From a virus, in the IMG/VR virus record IMGVR_UViG_3300042310_000039, positions 1 to 25,376 of that record: a stretch of DNA of 25,376 nucleotides; one strand, given 5' to 3'. The position numbers were made by a program, and so were the translations under genes. Below are positions 12,301-18,725 of the stretch, one piece after another. The notes below the pieces were generated by a model, which worked only from the letters and a program-made list of their open reading frames with translations, was not told the origin of the DNA and ran no database searches. Positions within the stretch are counted from its first letter, which is position 1. The number at the start of each line of letters is the position of its first letter.

Positions 12301-15300
12301 GATATATAATCGCGGAACAAATAGCGCAGTTAGTTTAAATGATAATATATTCTGGAACGGTAATCAAGTTGGACAAGTATGGTGGAACTTAAGTCAACTT
12401 AGTTACATTGACTACGAACAAGATACAGTAACATATCGTAGCATTAATTGGGGGCGACTATTCCCAGGTTCAACAGTTGAGGTATTAGAGTGGGTAGAAA
12501 GTCCGTACTTACCAAGTACGTATGTTGCTCGAGGCGGAGAAGGTATTCCGAAATATGCCGACGATAGTGCTTATGCGGAATTAGTATATGTTGATCCAGT
12601 TACTAATATTATTAGTATTAAATATTATTTCTGGGTTAAAGATAAAACAACAGTTGATCCTAATAATAAAACTAGACAGCTACCTCTTGTGGCTATTCGA
12701 GATATAATCGAAAATCCTAAAAATCAAGGTATCCCCTATGCTGCAATTGTTAGTAATAATGTTATTAATCTATATAATATAGCCGATTATCTATCAGCAC
12801 AAAATACTATTTTACATGTCGACTATAACACAGTTAAGAACACTAATATTATTCACAGTGAATACGAGCTAGTACAAAAAGGTAACGCAGATAGTATAAT
12901 ATCTCCAAAAATTGTTAATAAATTAATTGATAGTTTAGCTGGGATTGATATATTAGGGGCAGAAGTACCCGATCCTGCTCTTAGTACTGCTAGTAAATTT
13001 GGATTAGGAGTACGCCCACGGCAGACTATGTTTGTTGATAAAACAACAGCTTATGCCAGTTTAGTAGATTATGTTAATAGTATCTTAATAACTAAACCGA
13101 TTGTTAGTACCTGTAATTTAAATACACTTAATACTCAGGAAGCACAACCCAATGTTAATCTAGGCGAATGTGATTTAAAAATTAATACAGATATTGAATT
13201 GGCATATCTCGATACTGATGTATTATCTGTAGGTTATACAGTGTTAGTAAATCAAGATACTACCCAAAATAATCTATGGACTGTTTATACATTATCTCCA
13301 ACTAAAACTTGGTCACTAACTCGAATCCAGCAGTATAAAACTTCTTTATATTGGAATTATGTTGATTGGTACGCAGAAGGAGTAAGTCCTACTGATATAC
13401 AACTTGATTATGTAGTTGATACACTTCCTGATGCTTTAAAATTACCAGTTGCTGTTGGTGATGATATACTTGTCAAGGTTGGTAGTGGCAATAGTGGTTG
13501 GACTCTTATTTCAGTAGCGGCTGATCTTGCTTATACTATCGTGGGCAGACAGAATGGAACAATACAATTAACAACATCAAACAATGATACTGTTATTCCT
13601 ACTACTCCGACTATAGAAATTCGTCATATAATCAACGCTCTTAAAGATGATATTTTTATCGGTGAATTAGATGCTGAATTTAATAATCTAATTTTTGTAA
13701 TGATTAATTATGCGTTAACTGAACAAAAATATGTAGATTGGTTATTTAAAACTAGTTTTATTAGTGTATCACATAAATTGCGTTCGCTATTACAATATCC
13801 AAACTATATTAAAGATAATCAAACGTATTATGAAAATTACATCACAGAAGTTAAACCATATTCAACTAAAATACGTGAATATTCTATTAACTATGATAGT
13901 AATGATGAATTTGCGGGTAGTGTAACCGACTTTGATTTACCACCGTACTATGATACAGAAACAAAAGTATTCCGTAGCCCGAGTGGTGAAAATGTAATTA
14001 AAGATGAGGCATTATGGCAAACTGATACCTACAACCAATGGTATACTAATAGAAACCACCGTGTTGAAAATATTATAGTAGAAAATGCCGGCAGTGGATA
14101 TACATCCGAACCAATAGTCACTATTGTGGGTGGTGGTCTTGCTGCTACCGGAGCAACTGCCCGCGCGGTTATTGACTTTGATTTAGGTACTGTGATTAGA
14201 ATTGAAATTCTTACTCGCGGTACTGGCTATTATCAAACTCCGACTGTGGTTATTAATGGCACGAATACAACTCCGGCAACAGCCTACGCACAATTAGGGA
14301 ACATACCATTTGAAGCACCGCAGCCTAACGCAGGTCATGCCTTAGTAAGAACATTTGATACAACATTAAAATTTGATAGAATCAGTTACACTAGTTCTGT
14401 AACAGAATGGGCTGCTAATACTGCTTATACTGTTGGAGATATCATAACTCGTCTTGATTTAAATGGAGTACGGACTGCGTATATAGCTACTACTAATACA
14501 AGTCCTAGCTCAACTTTTATATCAGACAATTACAGTGTGTACAATGCGTCTGATTTTACTAATGCTACCGATCGTGTTATGGGGTACTATGAACCTAATT
14601 CGGCGATGACTACCATCGAAACAAGCTCAACTATAATAACAACCGCTAATACTACTACTAGTAGTACTACAATTTATCTCGTAAATAATATTAATGATCT
14701 ACATATCGGGATGTATATTAGTGGCAATGGAGTTACATCGAGTTTAATTACTAACGTTGTATTAAATGTATTAGAAGATGTTAGTTATATTACTGTCGAC
14801 ATTGCCCAAACTATTGCAGCAGGAACAGAAATTACTGCAACTTACAAAAACTTAGGGGAGTTACTGAAAGGCATTAATTACCCCGGAGTAAAAGTACAAG
14901 GTCTTAATTTTAATCAAGCACCTGGGTTTGATGGGCCAACACCGTTTGATCAAGGTATATTTGATAATATTCAATATGATGCTGATGGTTTACCTATGTT
15001 AGATGATGCAACTGTGGATACAATTATTCGTAGTAGCTACACCGACTTGGCATTAGGCACACGAGCAGAAGATATCGATGTTGTGGGTGGTGCGTATGTT
15101 GATACATATTCAAGTCATGCTCCAGAAGAAATGGTTCCTGGTATTGTATTTGATACACTAGACATGCAGGTTTATACTAAAATTAACGGCAATGTTGATG
15201 TAATTGCCTACAGAATGTTTAGTAACATGATGCGTGAAGAAAGTTATTTACGTATTGCTGATGCCCATGCAACAACATTAGTGGCTCCGTTGGGTTTAAC

Positions 15301-16342
15301 TGATACTGAGATTTTTGTAGCAGATGCTAGTAAATTAGCTGAACCGTTTGTAGATGTGATCGGGTTAGCCCAAATATCATTGCCGGGGGTGATCTTCATT
15401 AACGGTGAGCGTATAACTTATTATACTCGTAATTTACTTACAAACACACTTGGGCAAATACGTCGCGGCACGCAAGGAACTGCCACCCCATCGATTCAAC
15501 TTGCTGGTACAGTTGTAACTGATGGGGGAGATGATCAATTAGTTCCTAATGTAGCAACAAATATAGCAGTCAGCACAACTACCCCGTATACAGTAACATC
15601 GACTCGTTCATACTATCTTTCACTAACTGACAGTATAACTGCTAACGTAGGTGATGTGATAACACAAACTGCATCTGGAGCATCATTGACTGTAGCTGGT
15701 ATTGATTCTGTGGCACGGGTATTATTAGTCGTACGTAATAATTCAAACAGCTTAACATTCCAAGAAAATCAAATTGGGCTAAGTGGAAACGTTACAGTAT
15801 CTAGTGGTGATTACATAACGCAATCATCAACTGGTGCTAATGTAACTGTATTAACTAGTGGCGCTAATATTAGTAACGTTGAAGTAAGTTACTACGGTAT
15901 TACAACATTAGCCACAGGTAAAGCTAGTGGTAATATTGCAATAAATGATTCTAATGTTGCTGTTTATCTGACTACTGTAACTGGCAACGTAATTGTTGGT
16001 ACAGAAATAATAATAAATGGTACTAGTACCGGAAATGTGTATCCGTTGAGTATTGTTCCTGTCGGCAGAAATAATGATGGAATTCCGTTTGTTGATAGTA
16101 ACGGCAACGTGACCATTGCGGCAAATATATCATTACATACAACAAATGTGTGGTATAATTTAGGCACTGGCATAGCAACAGACGGAACCGGCTTTAATGG
16201 AGCAACAACCGAACAGGTGTTATTCTTAAAAGCTAGCACAGCATCGAACATTGTAGTTACCGCAATTAAAGATATGATTACGACAGAAGATGCGGTAAAT
16301 ACACTAACTACTGAAGATAGTAAAATAATTATTGAGGATTAA
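3374..16342 (+). CDS. Giant multidomain virion/baseplate protein (4,322 aa) at the gp7 position
   Basis: A single open frame of 12,969 bases, directly after gp6. The N-terminus (about 5-140) has LPSIFQTDVNNKFLSATMDQ, YQLEPSIVV and ending FTQYYWLADG, a pattern I associate with giant structural proteins of aquatic T4-like phages. Further blocks in order: WSRNNRWFHRDVI near 520; a small beta motif near 838-877 and 1067-1112; a CBM5/12-like module at 1775-1818; IELYKGFIKQKGSANAV near 1880; seven FG-GAP repeats at 2277-2915; DWLFKTSFISVSHKLR and EVKPYSTKIREY near 3455-3510; a paired GSGYTSEP/GTGYYQTP beta repeat at 3564-3640; YVDTYSSHAPEEMVPG near 3908; ITYYTRN...GQIRRGTQGT near 4010. I count only about nine cysteines. 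No signal peptide or membrane segment is visible. By position it may replace gp7, and the KGSANAV segment recalls the KG-alpha-helical part of gp7/tail protein I families; this equivalence is inference. The start is ATG with a weak TTGAG at 3358-3362. Being a virion protein is likely; its exact role is unknown. Confidence 0.85.
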   Translation: MAIKKTSNLLPSIFQTDVNNKFLSATMDQLVTEPNLRNIYGYIGRTFAPTYKSNDSYIIESSAERQKYQLEPSIVVRNEQNEVTFFASYVDLLNKLEYYSGLTPNHAKLFEAEYYSFDPHISLDHFVNFTQYYWLADGLDPVDVNTSGVDLEKTFTVTRDTTTARYDFSTGGQIKNTITLARGGQYTFEVNQLGSGFWIQTELGVDGLVNATPTVSTRDVLGVINNGAETGTITFNVPQANAQDRYVLMNVVASVEYAVPLAFADIHNSTVSQFVTAFPAYAGITGQLNGETAIFVNQNLLTNRGEEAWTMPEVIDPVTGLVVPGYDAGTVISTTQRYGVWRVQFSDIGNIDDPLIRLVHVQDVLLNEKVYIRSGLVNANKEFFKDYDEFFHVVPVISSIQDTLYFQDGSNPAIYGTIKLIDIAGWEIDVENDILGKSNYTSPNGVIFTSGLKVSFSTDVTPATYQNKEYYVEGVGSSTGIQLIDASLLVTSELYNDELALNYPDGLPGNESNAEYITINRCSKDLNAWSRNNRWFHRDVIKATADYNGVIVTYDQTYRARRPIIQFDANLQLFNYGRIGKQPIDILDVTTKNALIDIQGKVLTVIGGVTLVDGMRIIFANDIDPVVRDNIYTINLVQLAVDINGLPSGPVYINLNPATDANNEIYDTVVVKTGLYKGTQWWYNGDTWEQSQQKTSLQQEPMFDMYDTSGTSLSLYTNSTFAGTKLFGYNRTSTSTVVDPVLKFPLKYRTFLTQGDIEFSNYFDTDEFSYILNQIAYTSQISIGFLQKIIDRNIVVPTNIWKKSTEILHHEQLITYVYDGLNSPFKIDVTPAAATSVPHVKVYKNNTFLKTTQWTLTNNALTLATEPSIGDKIDILIFSNDISALGQYQVPQNLDLNAQNINLTSLTLGQLRNHLIELSQNSTELVGDVLSESNLRDIEITSKGGNILQHSAPISNAALFLLNDSTNFIDAIRYAQQEYARFKNKFLELSATLSGIQPTDPVASVDLILTEINKIKNKTFPWFYSDMVPYGTLKNIVNGTGYTIFDPLVRSYEITSVFDAYTLGNTAVLVYLNDVQLILDRDYTFDTDRPAITFKNTVTLEVDDIVKIVEYADTNGSYVPETPSKLGLYPKFIPEIFLDDTYRTPINVIRGHDGSITPAFDDYRDSFVLELEKRIYNNITLHNISSYQDVYSVIPGKFRTSDYTIGDVNQLLSKNFLNWIGNNKIDFTVNDTFESNDPFTWNYSRFVDRINGEILPGSWRACYQYFYDTIRPHLTPWEMLGFSTMPSWWVEEYGPAPYTGGNKLLWDDLELGLIKYGERAGIDTVFARPGLSAVIPVDANGLLLSPAAIMTASFNSTRAATAWAVGQQGPVEAAWRISSNFPYAVQQALALAKPARYFGLLMDISRYSKNNTLNQYLTDTNDHIKQTSMTFNGDTSSGTVVRTAGYINWIADFLVNQGINPSNVITPLLKNYEVNLAYKMAGFSDQKYLQVLAEQNSPTSTNDSIVIPNENYNVHLYKSTPVGKITYSGVIIEKTTNGYSVRGYNLSNPYFTIIPSVINTNAYKITVLNNSVTVFNDYQNLKLTVPYGYEFNSQQQIADFLISYERHLIAQGFIFNDTDEQLGETRNWKLSTKEFLFWAQQGWAPGSILVLSPVANVINAVTVGAITDAITDSQYGSKVLDQNFALVKNTNYNVLRSPTTFKLTLTNDAVIGYIELNLVQYEHVLIFDNTTVFNDIIYKPELGNRQFRLKLIGQKTTEWNGSLYAPGFVYNSGQVDEWVAGVDYLKGALVQFKNQYFVALQNISATTEFSFASWKQLSVSEIKKGLLPNFATIATKSQAYYDSYTNFKDSDQITYSHGLIGFSTRQYLTDIGLSDTTQIELYKGFIKQKGSANAVNQLSNAQFNNLSSDIKFYEEWAIRIGEYGAIDTNPYVEIVLDESAFGINPVSATFVANTSGNGLNIFDSSQLYKSNNSYNGTIALNRDAYSNYENDIIKAGYVNIDDVDTTIFDLANFTDLNNQLDAIGTGYTIWCARDFSQNWNVYRVTETNNHVFLVSNSLDGFVTFTTDSPHSLSVGDIFLIRSFTTEFDGFYQVESVVDLNNILVKYSGDTTQLTTLDGDGILFVLDSIRFNYMETAREYVPPNGWKVGEKIWIDEDAETTAVQGQPFGTQPSGTWKVYEKTHPWGVTQRLVKTNDVYITFSNVALANATSTLTIGGNVVTGITTITGNAVGIISNVDMFNPNVANVAASQTVNNSNIFPANTTVSSLTVDTEYTANDGFGQALKMIDNAEQTIFVGTTLYAGTGAVSVFDKNTSNAYSKTSTITPDGANTFTYGSHIDTAVDGTQLRMAANAPTSSGLAGAANVGLIYTYNKLEGETVWNRGQVIAGNVSATNGQFGHGFAFDELGHWLYVGAPYESTPKVYVYGLKRFVTEESETVTTSGSVSSITVPFTPEVTDDANSLVVTSETRTYIPNIDYTLSGTTITFISGNVNDTLTISQGPYYTLVETINGPAGSEFGFCIDASLNGAQLGVGAPADGVIGATGDLLAQAGAVYIYDRVIEAFNSTTDTVYTTVETIAPVYKVTVDDIEIFNYTVTGANEITLSVPLGVGKNVKIETNKFTLLERIIGIDSLGGSLSAIQEGARFGSALTICSNNCAFYIGAPYYNSGTAYNTGAVWKFHNKGTLYGINRGFTKNPTFTPGDTIRLDNFQITVTGTSLDSLIEDINDANLLGITAVNENGYLRLDSDKTVAKNRLRILSGSGTVYADAGLAIFAFMQIIVNPYNSNNEYFGTKVILARNAYMLVISSERGTTNTVTTFDNDTTVIDDDSTSFVDSIKVSGSVYTYELYDDPRDMVEHPGRYAFCQQLDPTDLNTGDGFGTAIDIIGDYIIVSAPSDDTTINDGGSIYLFNNIINKRGWSLIRYQQPTVDIESVNRMYLYSNLSNTILTTLEFIDPAKGKILGRAEQEIAYKTGYDPAIYNRGTNSAVSLNDNIFWNGNQVGQVWWNLSQLSYIDYEQDTVTYRSINWGRLFPGSTVEVLEWVESPYLPSTYVARGGEGIPKYADDSAYAELVYVDPVTNIISIKYYFWVKDKTTVDPNNKTRQLPLVAIRDIIENPKNQGIPYAAIVSNNVINLYNIADYLSAQNTILHVDYNTVKNTNIIHSEYELVQKGNADSIISPKIVNKLIDSLAGIDILGAEVPDPALSTASKFGLGVRPRQTMFVDKTTAYASLVDYVNSILITKPIVSTCNLNTLNTQEAQPNVNLGECDLKINTDIELAYLDTDVLSVGYTVLVNQDTTQNNLWTVYTLSPTKTWSLTRIQQYKTSLYWNYVDWYAEGVSPTDIQLDYVVDTLPDALKLPVAVGDDILVKVGSGNSGWTLISVAADLAYTIVGRQNGTIQLTTSNNDTVIPTTPTIEIRHIINALKDDIFIGELDAEFNNLIFVMINYALTEQKYVDWLFKTSFISVSHKLRSLLQYPNYIKDNQTYYENYITEVKPYSTKIREYSINYDSNDEFAGSVTDFDLPPYYDTETKVFRSPSGENVIKDEALWQTDTYNQWYTNRNHRVENIIVENAGSGYTSEPIVTIVGGGLAATGATARAVIDFDLGTVIRIEILTRGTGYYQTPTVVINGTNTTPATAYAQLGNIPFEAPQPNAGHALVRTFDTTLKFDRISYTSSVTEWAANTAYTVGDIITRLDLNGVRTAYIATTNTSPSSTFISDNYSVYNASDFTNATDRVMGYYEPNSAMTTIETSSTIITTANTTTSSTTIYLVNNINDLHIGMYISGNGVTSSLITNVVLNVLEDVSYITVDIAQTIAAGTEITATYKNLGELLKGINYPGVKVQGLNFNQAPGFDGPTPFDQGIFDNIQYDADGLPMLDDATVDTIIRSSYTDLALGTRAEDIDVVGGAYVDTYSSHAPEEMVPGIVFDTLDMQVYTKINGNVDVIAYRMFSNMMREESYLRIADAHATTLVAPLGLTDTEIFVADASKLAEPFVDVIGLAQISLPGVIFINGERITYYTRNLLTNTLGQIRRGTQGTATPSIQLAGTVVTDGGDDQLVPNVATNIAVSTTTPYTVTSTRSYYLSLTDSITANVGDVITQTASGASLTVAGIDSVARVLLVVRNNSNSLTFQENQIGLSGNVTVSSGDYITQSSTGANVTVLTSGANISNVEVSYYGITTLATGKASGNIAINDSNVAVYLTTVTGNVIVGTEIIINGTSTGNVYPLSIVPVGRNNDGIPFVDSNGNVTIAANISLHTTNVWYNLGTGIATDGTGFNGATTEQVLFLKASTASNIVVTAIKDMITTEDAVNTLTTEDSKIIIED
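8696..8827 (+). other. CBM5/12-like carbohydrate-binding module within the giant protein
   Basis: Residues about 1775-1818 read EWVAGVDYLKGALVQFKN, then QYFVALQN, then ASWKQL. This follows the chitin-binding module 5/12 pattern: W near the start, Y..G..V before a turn, an aromatic Y followed by hydrophobic-A, and a closing W about 40 residues on. A second, weaker copy is EWAANTAYTVGDIITRLDLN followed by AYIATTNTSPSS, near residues 3676-3720 (nt about 14405-14550), which lacks a clear closing Trp. In phage tail proteins such modules are generally thought to bind surface glycans or to act as small structural inserts. Carbohydrate binding here is inferred from pattern only. Confidence 0.5.
10202..12120 (+). 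other. Seven-repeat FG-GAP beta-propeller domain within the giant protein
   Basis: Seven FG-GAP-type units are visible, starting near residues 2277 (DGFGQALKM), 2331 (FTYGSHIDT), 2394 (GQFGHGFAF), 2513 (GSEFGFCID), 2641 (GARFGSALT), 2786 (NEYFGTKVI) and 2874 (GDGFGTAID), ending about 2915. Most continue with a hydrophobic strand and the GAP-like element (YVGAPYES, GVGAPADG, YIGAPYYN, IVSAPSDD), then a G.V.VY/F strand such as GAVYIYDR, GAVWKFHN or GSIYLFNN. Seven units is the number in the integrin-alpha propeller. The classical DxDxDG calcium loop is not evident, so this resembles the calcium-free FG-GAP form. Units 3-6 are separated by insertions of about 60-90 residues, two of which contain a small beta motif found elsewhere in the same protein. 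Such propellers often mediate protein or glycan contact; the ligand is unknown. Confidence 0.75.
16333..16338 (+). promoter_or_regulatory. Shine-Dalgarno site for the coiled-coil fibre gene
   Basis: TGAGGA lies inside the last codons of the giant gene, six bases before the ATG at 16345. Together with the two-base gap between stop and start, it fixes the start of the next gene and suggests translational coupling. Confidence 0.7.
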
Positions 16343-16344
16343 GA

Positions 16345-18006
16345 ATGTCGACGATTAAGATTAGCGAATTAGGAAATTTAACTACAGTACTAGGGAATAC
16401 AATTGTACCTGTAGTTGGTAATGTTGCTGGAACACTAACAACATTGCGAAGTAATGTTGCGCAATTACAAACATTCATCCTCGGAACTGTAGTTACAGAT
16501 TTAGCAAATTTAACTGCGTCAACCACAGCCAATGCTGCGGTACAAAGCGGTGCCATTACTGCCGTCGATGCTGCATGGCAAGCCAATGCCGCAACGCAAT
16601 TAAGTCAAATCACAGCCGCTAATGCCGCAATAGTAACAGCTAATACAGCATTGAAAGGGTATGTTGATGCGGCAAATACCATACAATCAAATGAAATCAC
16701 AACAATTAGCAATTCAGTAACAAGTGCCAACACTAATATGAAGGGTTATGTAGACGCGGCAAATACCATACAATCAAATGAAATCACAACAATTAGCAAT
16801 TCAGTTACAGGCGCAAATGCTGCTATAGTTACAGCTAATACGGCAATGAAAGGCTATGTAGACGCGGCTAATACTGTACAATCAAATGAAATCACAGCAA
16901 TTAGTAATTCGGTTACAGGCGCCAATGCCGCAATTGTAACTGCAAATACAGCAATGAAAGGCTATGTTGATGCGGCTAATACTATACAATCAAATGAAAT
17001 CACAGCAATTAGTAATTCGGTTACAGGCGCCAATGCTGCTATAGTTACAGCTAATACAGCAATGAAAGGCTATGTTGATGCTAATAATGCTACGCAACTA
17101 ACATCAATCAATAACATTACCAACGGAACTGCTACATTTGGAAATATTATTCCTAGTGCCAATGTAACTTATAATTTAGGTAGTCCAACCGCACAGTGGA
17201 AAGATTTATATCTAAGTGGTAGTACAATTTATATTGGTGGAGGCAATATCAGTGTTGCGAATAACACCTTTACTACTTCGTTGCCATTTACTGCCACTGG
17301 TACAATCTCAGCAGTTGATTTAGCTATTACTAATTCTATAATATGTGGCACAATTTTTGCTGACCAATCAGAGTTAACTGGGTACACAACATTATATCAA
17401 ACAGGGTTTGACAGCAATATGGCTAATTTAGCCTATGGTACTGTGGCATTATCTGTTACAACAAATGGCGATCCGAGAGCAGATCAAGGTGCTTTACTAT
17501 TCGAGGGTAACAATCCAGACGGAATTGGTATAGTTCCGTCGAATGATACTGCGTACACATTGGGATCTGCATCTCATCGCTGGGGCACTATATATTCACA
17601 GACTGTTGAGACTGAATCTGTTATCTTCTCAAATGGCGGCATATTTAGTACAATCGATGGTAGTGGACTACCTTATATTATCTTAGCAAGTGACGCGACT
17701 AACGCAACAGCAATAGCTACGCCAAGTTCAAATGTTTCTATTTTAAATTATATATCGATCAATGAAACGTATGCTAATGTAGTTGTCCATAATGCCAATA
17801 CCGCAGTGACACATACATGGCAATTTACCCAAGATGGTGATATTAAATTGCCAGCAGCCGGCGATATATTAGATTCAGCAGGCAATAGTGTAATAACATC
17901 ATTTACAATGGGCAATGCTGCACACTGGACTACACCGGTTACTACTATTGCAGCTGCATTGGATCAGATAGCCGAACGTTTATGGGACATTGAAAACCCG
18001 GTTTAA
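16345..18006 (+). CDS. Tail fibre protein with tandem coiled-coil-like repeats
   Basis: A 553-residue protein. The N-terminus MSTIKISELGNLTTV is a type common in aquatic phage fibre proteins and is probably the attachment end. Residues about 60-255 are Ala/Asn/Thr/Ile-rich and contain four tandem repeats (starting at 105, 134, 170 and 206) beginning GYVDAANTIQSNEI, plus a decayed fifth at 242; their spacing of hydrophobics suggests a trimeric coiled-coil shaft. Distal to this are two copies of the phage fibre motif N/T-LG...(R/Q)W..(L/I)Y: NLGSPTAQWKDLYLSG at 277 and TLGSASHRWGTIY at 405. The C-terminus (ALDQIAERLWDIE) is a short predicted helix. The gene is coupled to the giant gene, with a two-base gap and a good Shine-Dalgarno site. 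It is most likely a baseplate-attached fibre or fibre connector; receptor specificity cannot be read. Confidence 0.75.
   Translation: MSTIKISELGNLTTVLGNTIVPVVGNVAGTLTTLRSNVAQLQTFILGTVVTDLANLTASTTANAAVQSGAITAVDAAWQANAATQLSQITAANAAIVTANTALKGYVDAANTIQSNEITTISNSVTSANTNMKGYVDAANTIQSNEITTISNSVTGANAAIVTANTAMKGYVDAANTVQSNEITAISNSVTGANAAIVTANTAMKGYVDAANTIQSNEITAISNSVTGANAAIVTANTAMKGYVDANNATQLTSINNITNGTATFGNIIPSANVTYNLGSPTAQWKDLYLSGSTIYIGGGNISVANNTFTTSLPFTATGTISAVDLAITNSIICGTIFADQSELTGYTTLYQTGFDSNMANLAYGTVALSVTTNGDPRADQGALLFEGNNPDGIGIVPSNDTAYTLGSASHRWGTIYSQTVETESVIFSNGGIFSTIDGSGLPYIILASDATNATAIATPSSNVSILNYISINETYANVVVHNANTAVTHTWQFTQDGDIKLPAAGDILDSAGNSVITSFTMGNAAHWTTPVTTIAAALDQIAERLWDIENPV
16657..17067 (+). 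repeat. Tandem in-gene repeat array, unit 108 bases (36 aa) with one 87-base copy
   Basis: Four in-frame copies occur: 16657-16743 (29 codons), 16744-16851, 16852-16959 and 16960-17067 (36 codons each). A degenerate continuation follows from 17068. Copy 1 lacks seven residues relative to the others. Long stretches are identical at the DNA level: 50 bases between copies 1 and 2, and 51 bases between copies 3 and 4 (16878-16928 and 16986-17036). Copy 4 matches copy 3 in its first part and copy 2 in its last part. This is coding sequence, not a spacer-repeat array. Confidence 0.9.
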
Positions 18007-18010
18007 TACT

Positions 18011-18712
18011 ATGATTGATAATGAAATAAATAAGTATATGGATAAAAAAATGCAAGATTCAACAATGAAAACACAACCAACTGCTGCTCCAGCTAAACAA
18101 CCTGATGAGCGTGGTGGTATACATCTTCAAGGTCATATTAAGATATTTGATCCTGAGACTAACGAAGTGTTTGTAAACAAACGCAATGCTATTCATTATG
18201 AAAATATGAGCGAAGCAATTGCGCAAAGTTTAAGTAATAAAGGCACACAATTTATTACTGAGATGCACTTTGGTAACGGTGGTACTACAGTTGACCCTAC
18301 CGGCGTTATTACATATTTGCCAACTAATACTAACGTACAAAATGCTGACTTATATAGTCCACAATATTACAAAATTGTTGATAATACAAATTCTGCTAAT
18401 ATAGATCCACTGAGAAACAAAATGGTAATCACACATACCCCTGGACAAATTTACAGTGATATTATCGTAAGTTGTCTGTTAGACTATGGTGAACCAAGCG
18501 GGCAAGCGGTGTTTGACAACAGTCAAGATTTAAATGGACAATTTGTGTTTGATGAGTTGGGATTAAAGGGATTTTCATCAACGGGCGCAGGACTTGGCAA
18601 ACTATTAACACACGTGATTTTTAGCCCAGTACAAAAATCCCTAAACAGATTGATTCAAATTGATTACACAGTGCGTATACAAACACTAACTAATCTAAGT
18701 ACTACAGTATAA
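18011..18712 (+). CDS. Conserved T4-like phage virion protein of unknown function
   Basis: A 233-residue protein. The ATG at 18011, four bases after the upstream stop, is preferred. The frame also has a TTG at 17990, but its only purine run (GGGA) is two bases away and it would overlap the fibre gene. After a charged, Pro/Ala-rich N-terminus, residues about 28-70 read HLQGHIKIFDPETNEVFVN and NAIHYENMSEAIAQSLS, then HFGNGGTTVDPTGVITYLP. I recognise this pattern from structural genes of aquatic T4-like phages but cannot attach a T4 gene number. The C-terminal half is beta-rich (FDELGLKGF, LTHVIFSPV). No signal peptide or transmembrane segment is seen. The location between a fibre gene and three more fibre genes suggests a tail or baseplate component, perhaps a fibre adaptor; that role is inference. 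Confidence 0.7.
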   Translation: MIDNEINKYMDKKMQDSTMKTQPTAAPAKQPDERGGIHLQGHIKIFDPETNEVFVNKRNAIHYENMSEAIAQSLSNKGTQFITEMHFGNGGTTVDPTGVITYLPTNTNVQNADLYSPQYYKIVDNTNSANIDPLRNKMVITHTPGQIYSDIIVSCLLDYGEPSGQAVFDNSQDLNGQFVFDELGLKGFSSTGAGLGKLLTHVIFSPVQKSLNRLIQIDYTVRIQTLTNLSTTV

Positions 18713-18714
18713 CT

Positions 18715-18718
18715 AGGA
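18715..18718 (+). promoter_or_regulatory. Shine-Dalgarno site for fibre paralogue A
   Basis: AGGA lies seven bases before the ATG at 18726, in the 13-base gap after the preceding stop codon. It supports this start. Confidence 0.6.
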
Positions 18719-18725
18719 TAATAAC

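Noticed and set aside
16657-17067. CRISPR-like array
   Set aside because: The repeats are in-frame, directly adjoining and encode a coiled-coil-like shaft; there are no unique spacers.
17990-18010. TTG at 17990 as the start of the 233-residue virion protein
   Set aside because: It overlaps the previous gene, its nearest purine run is only two bases away, and an ATG at 18011 gives a better start.
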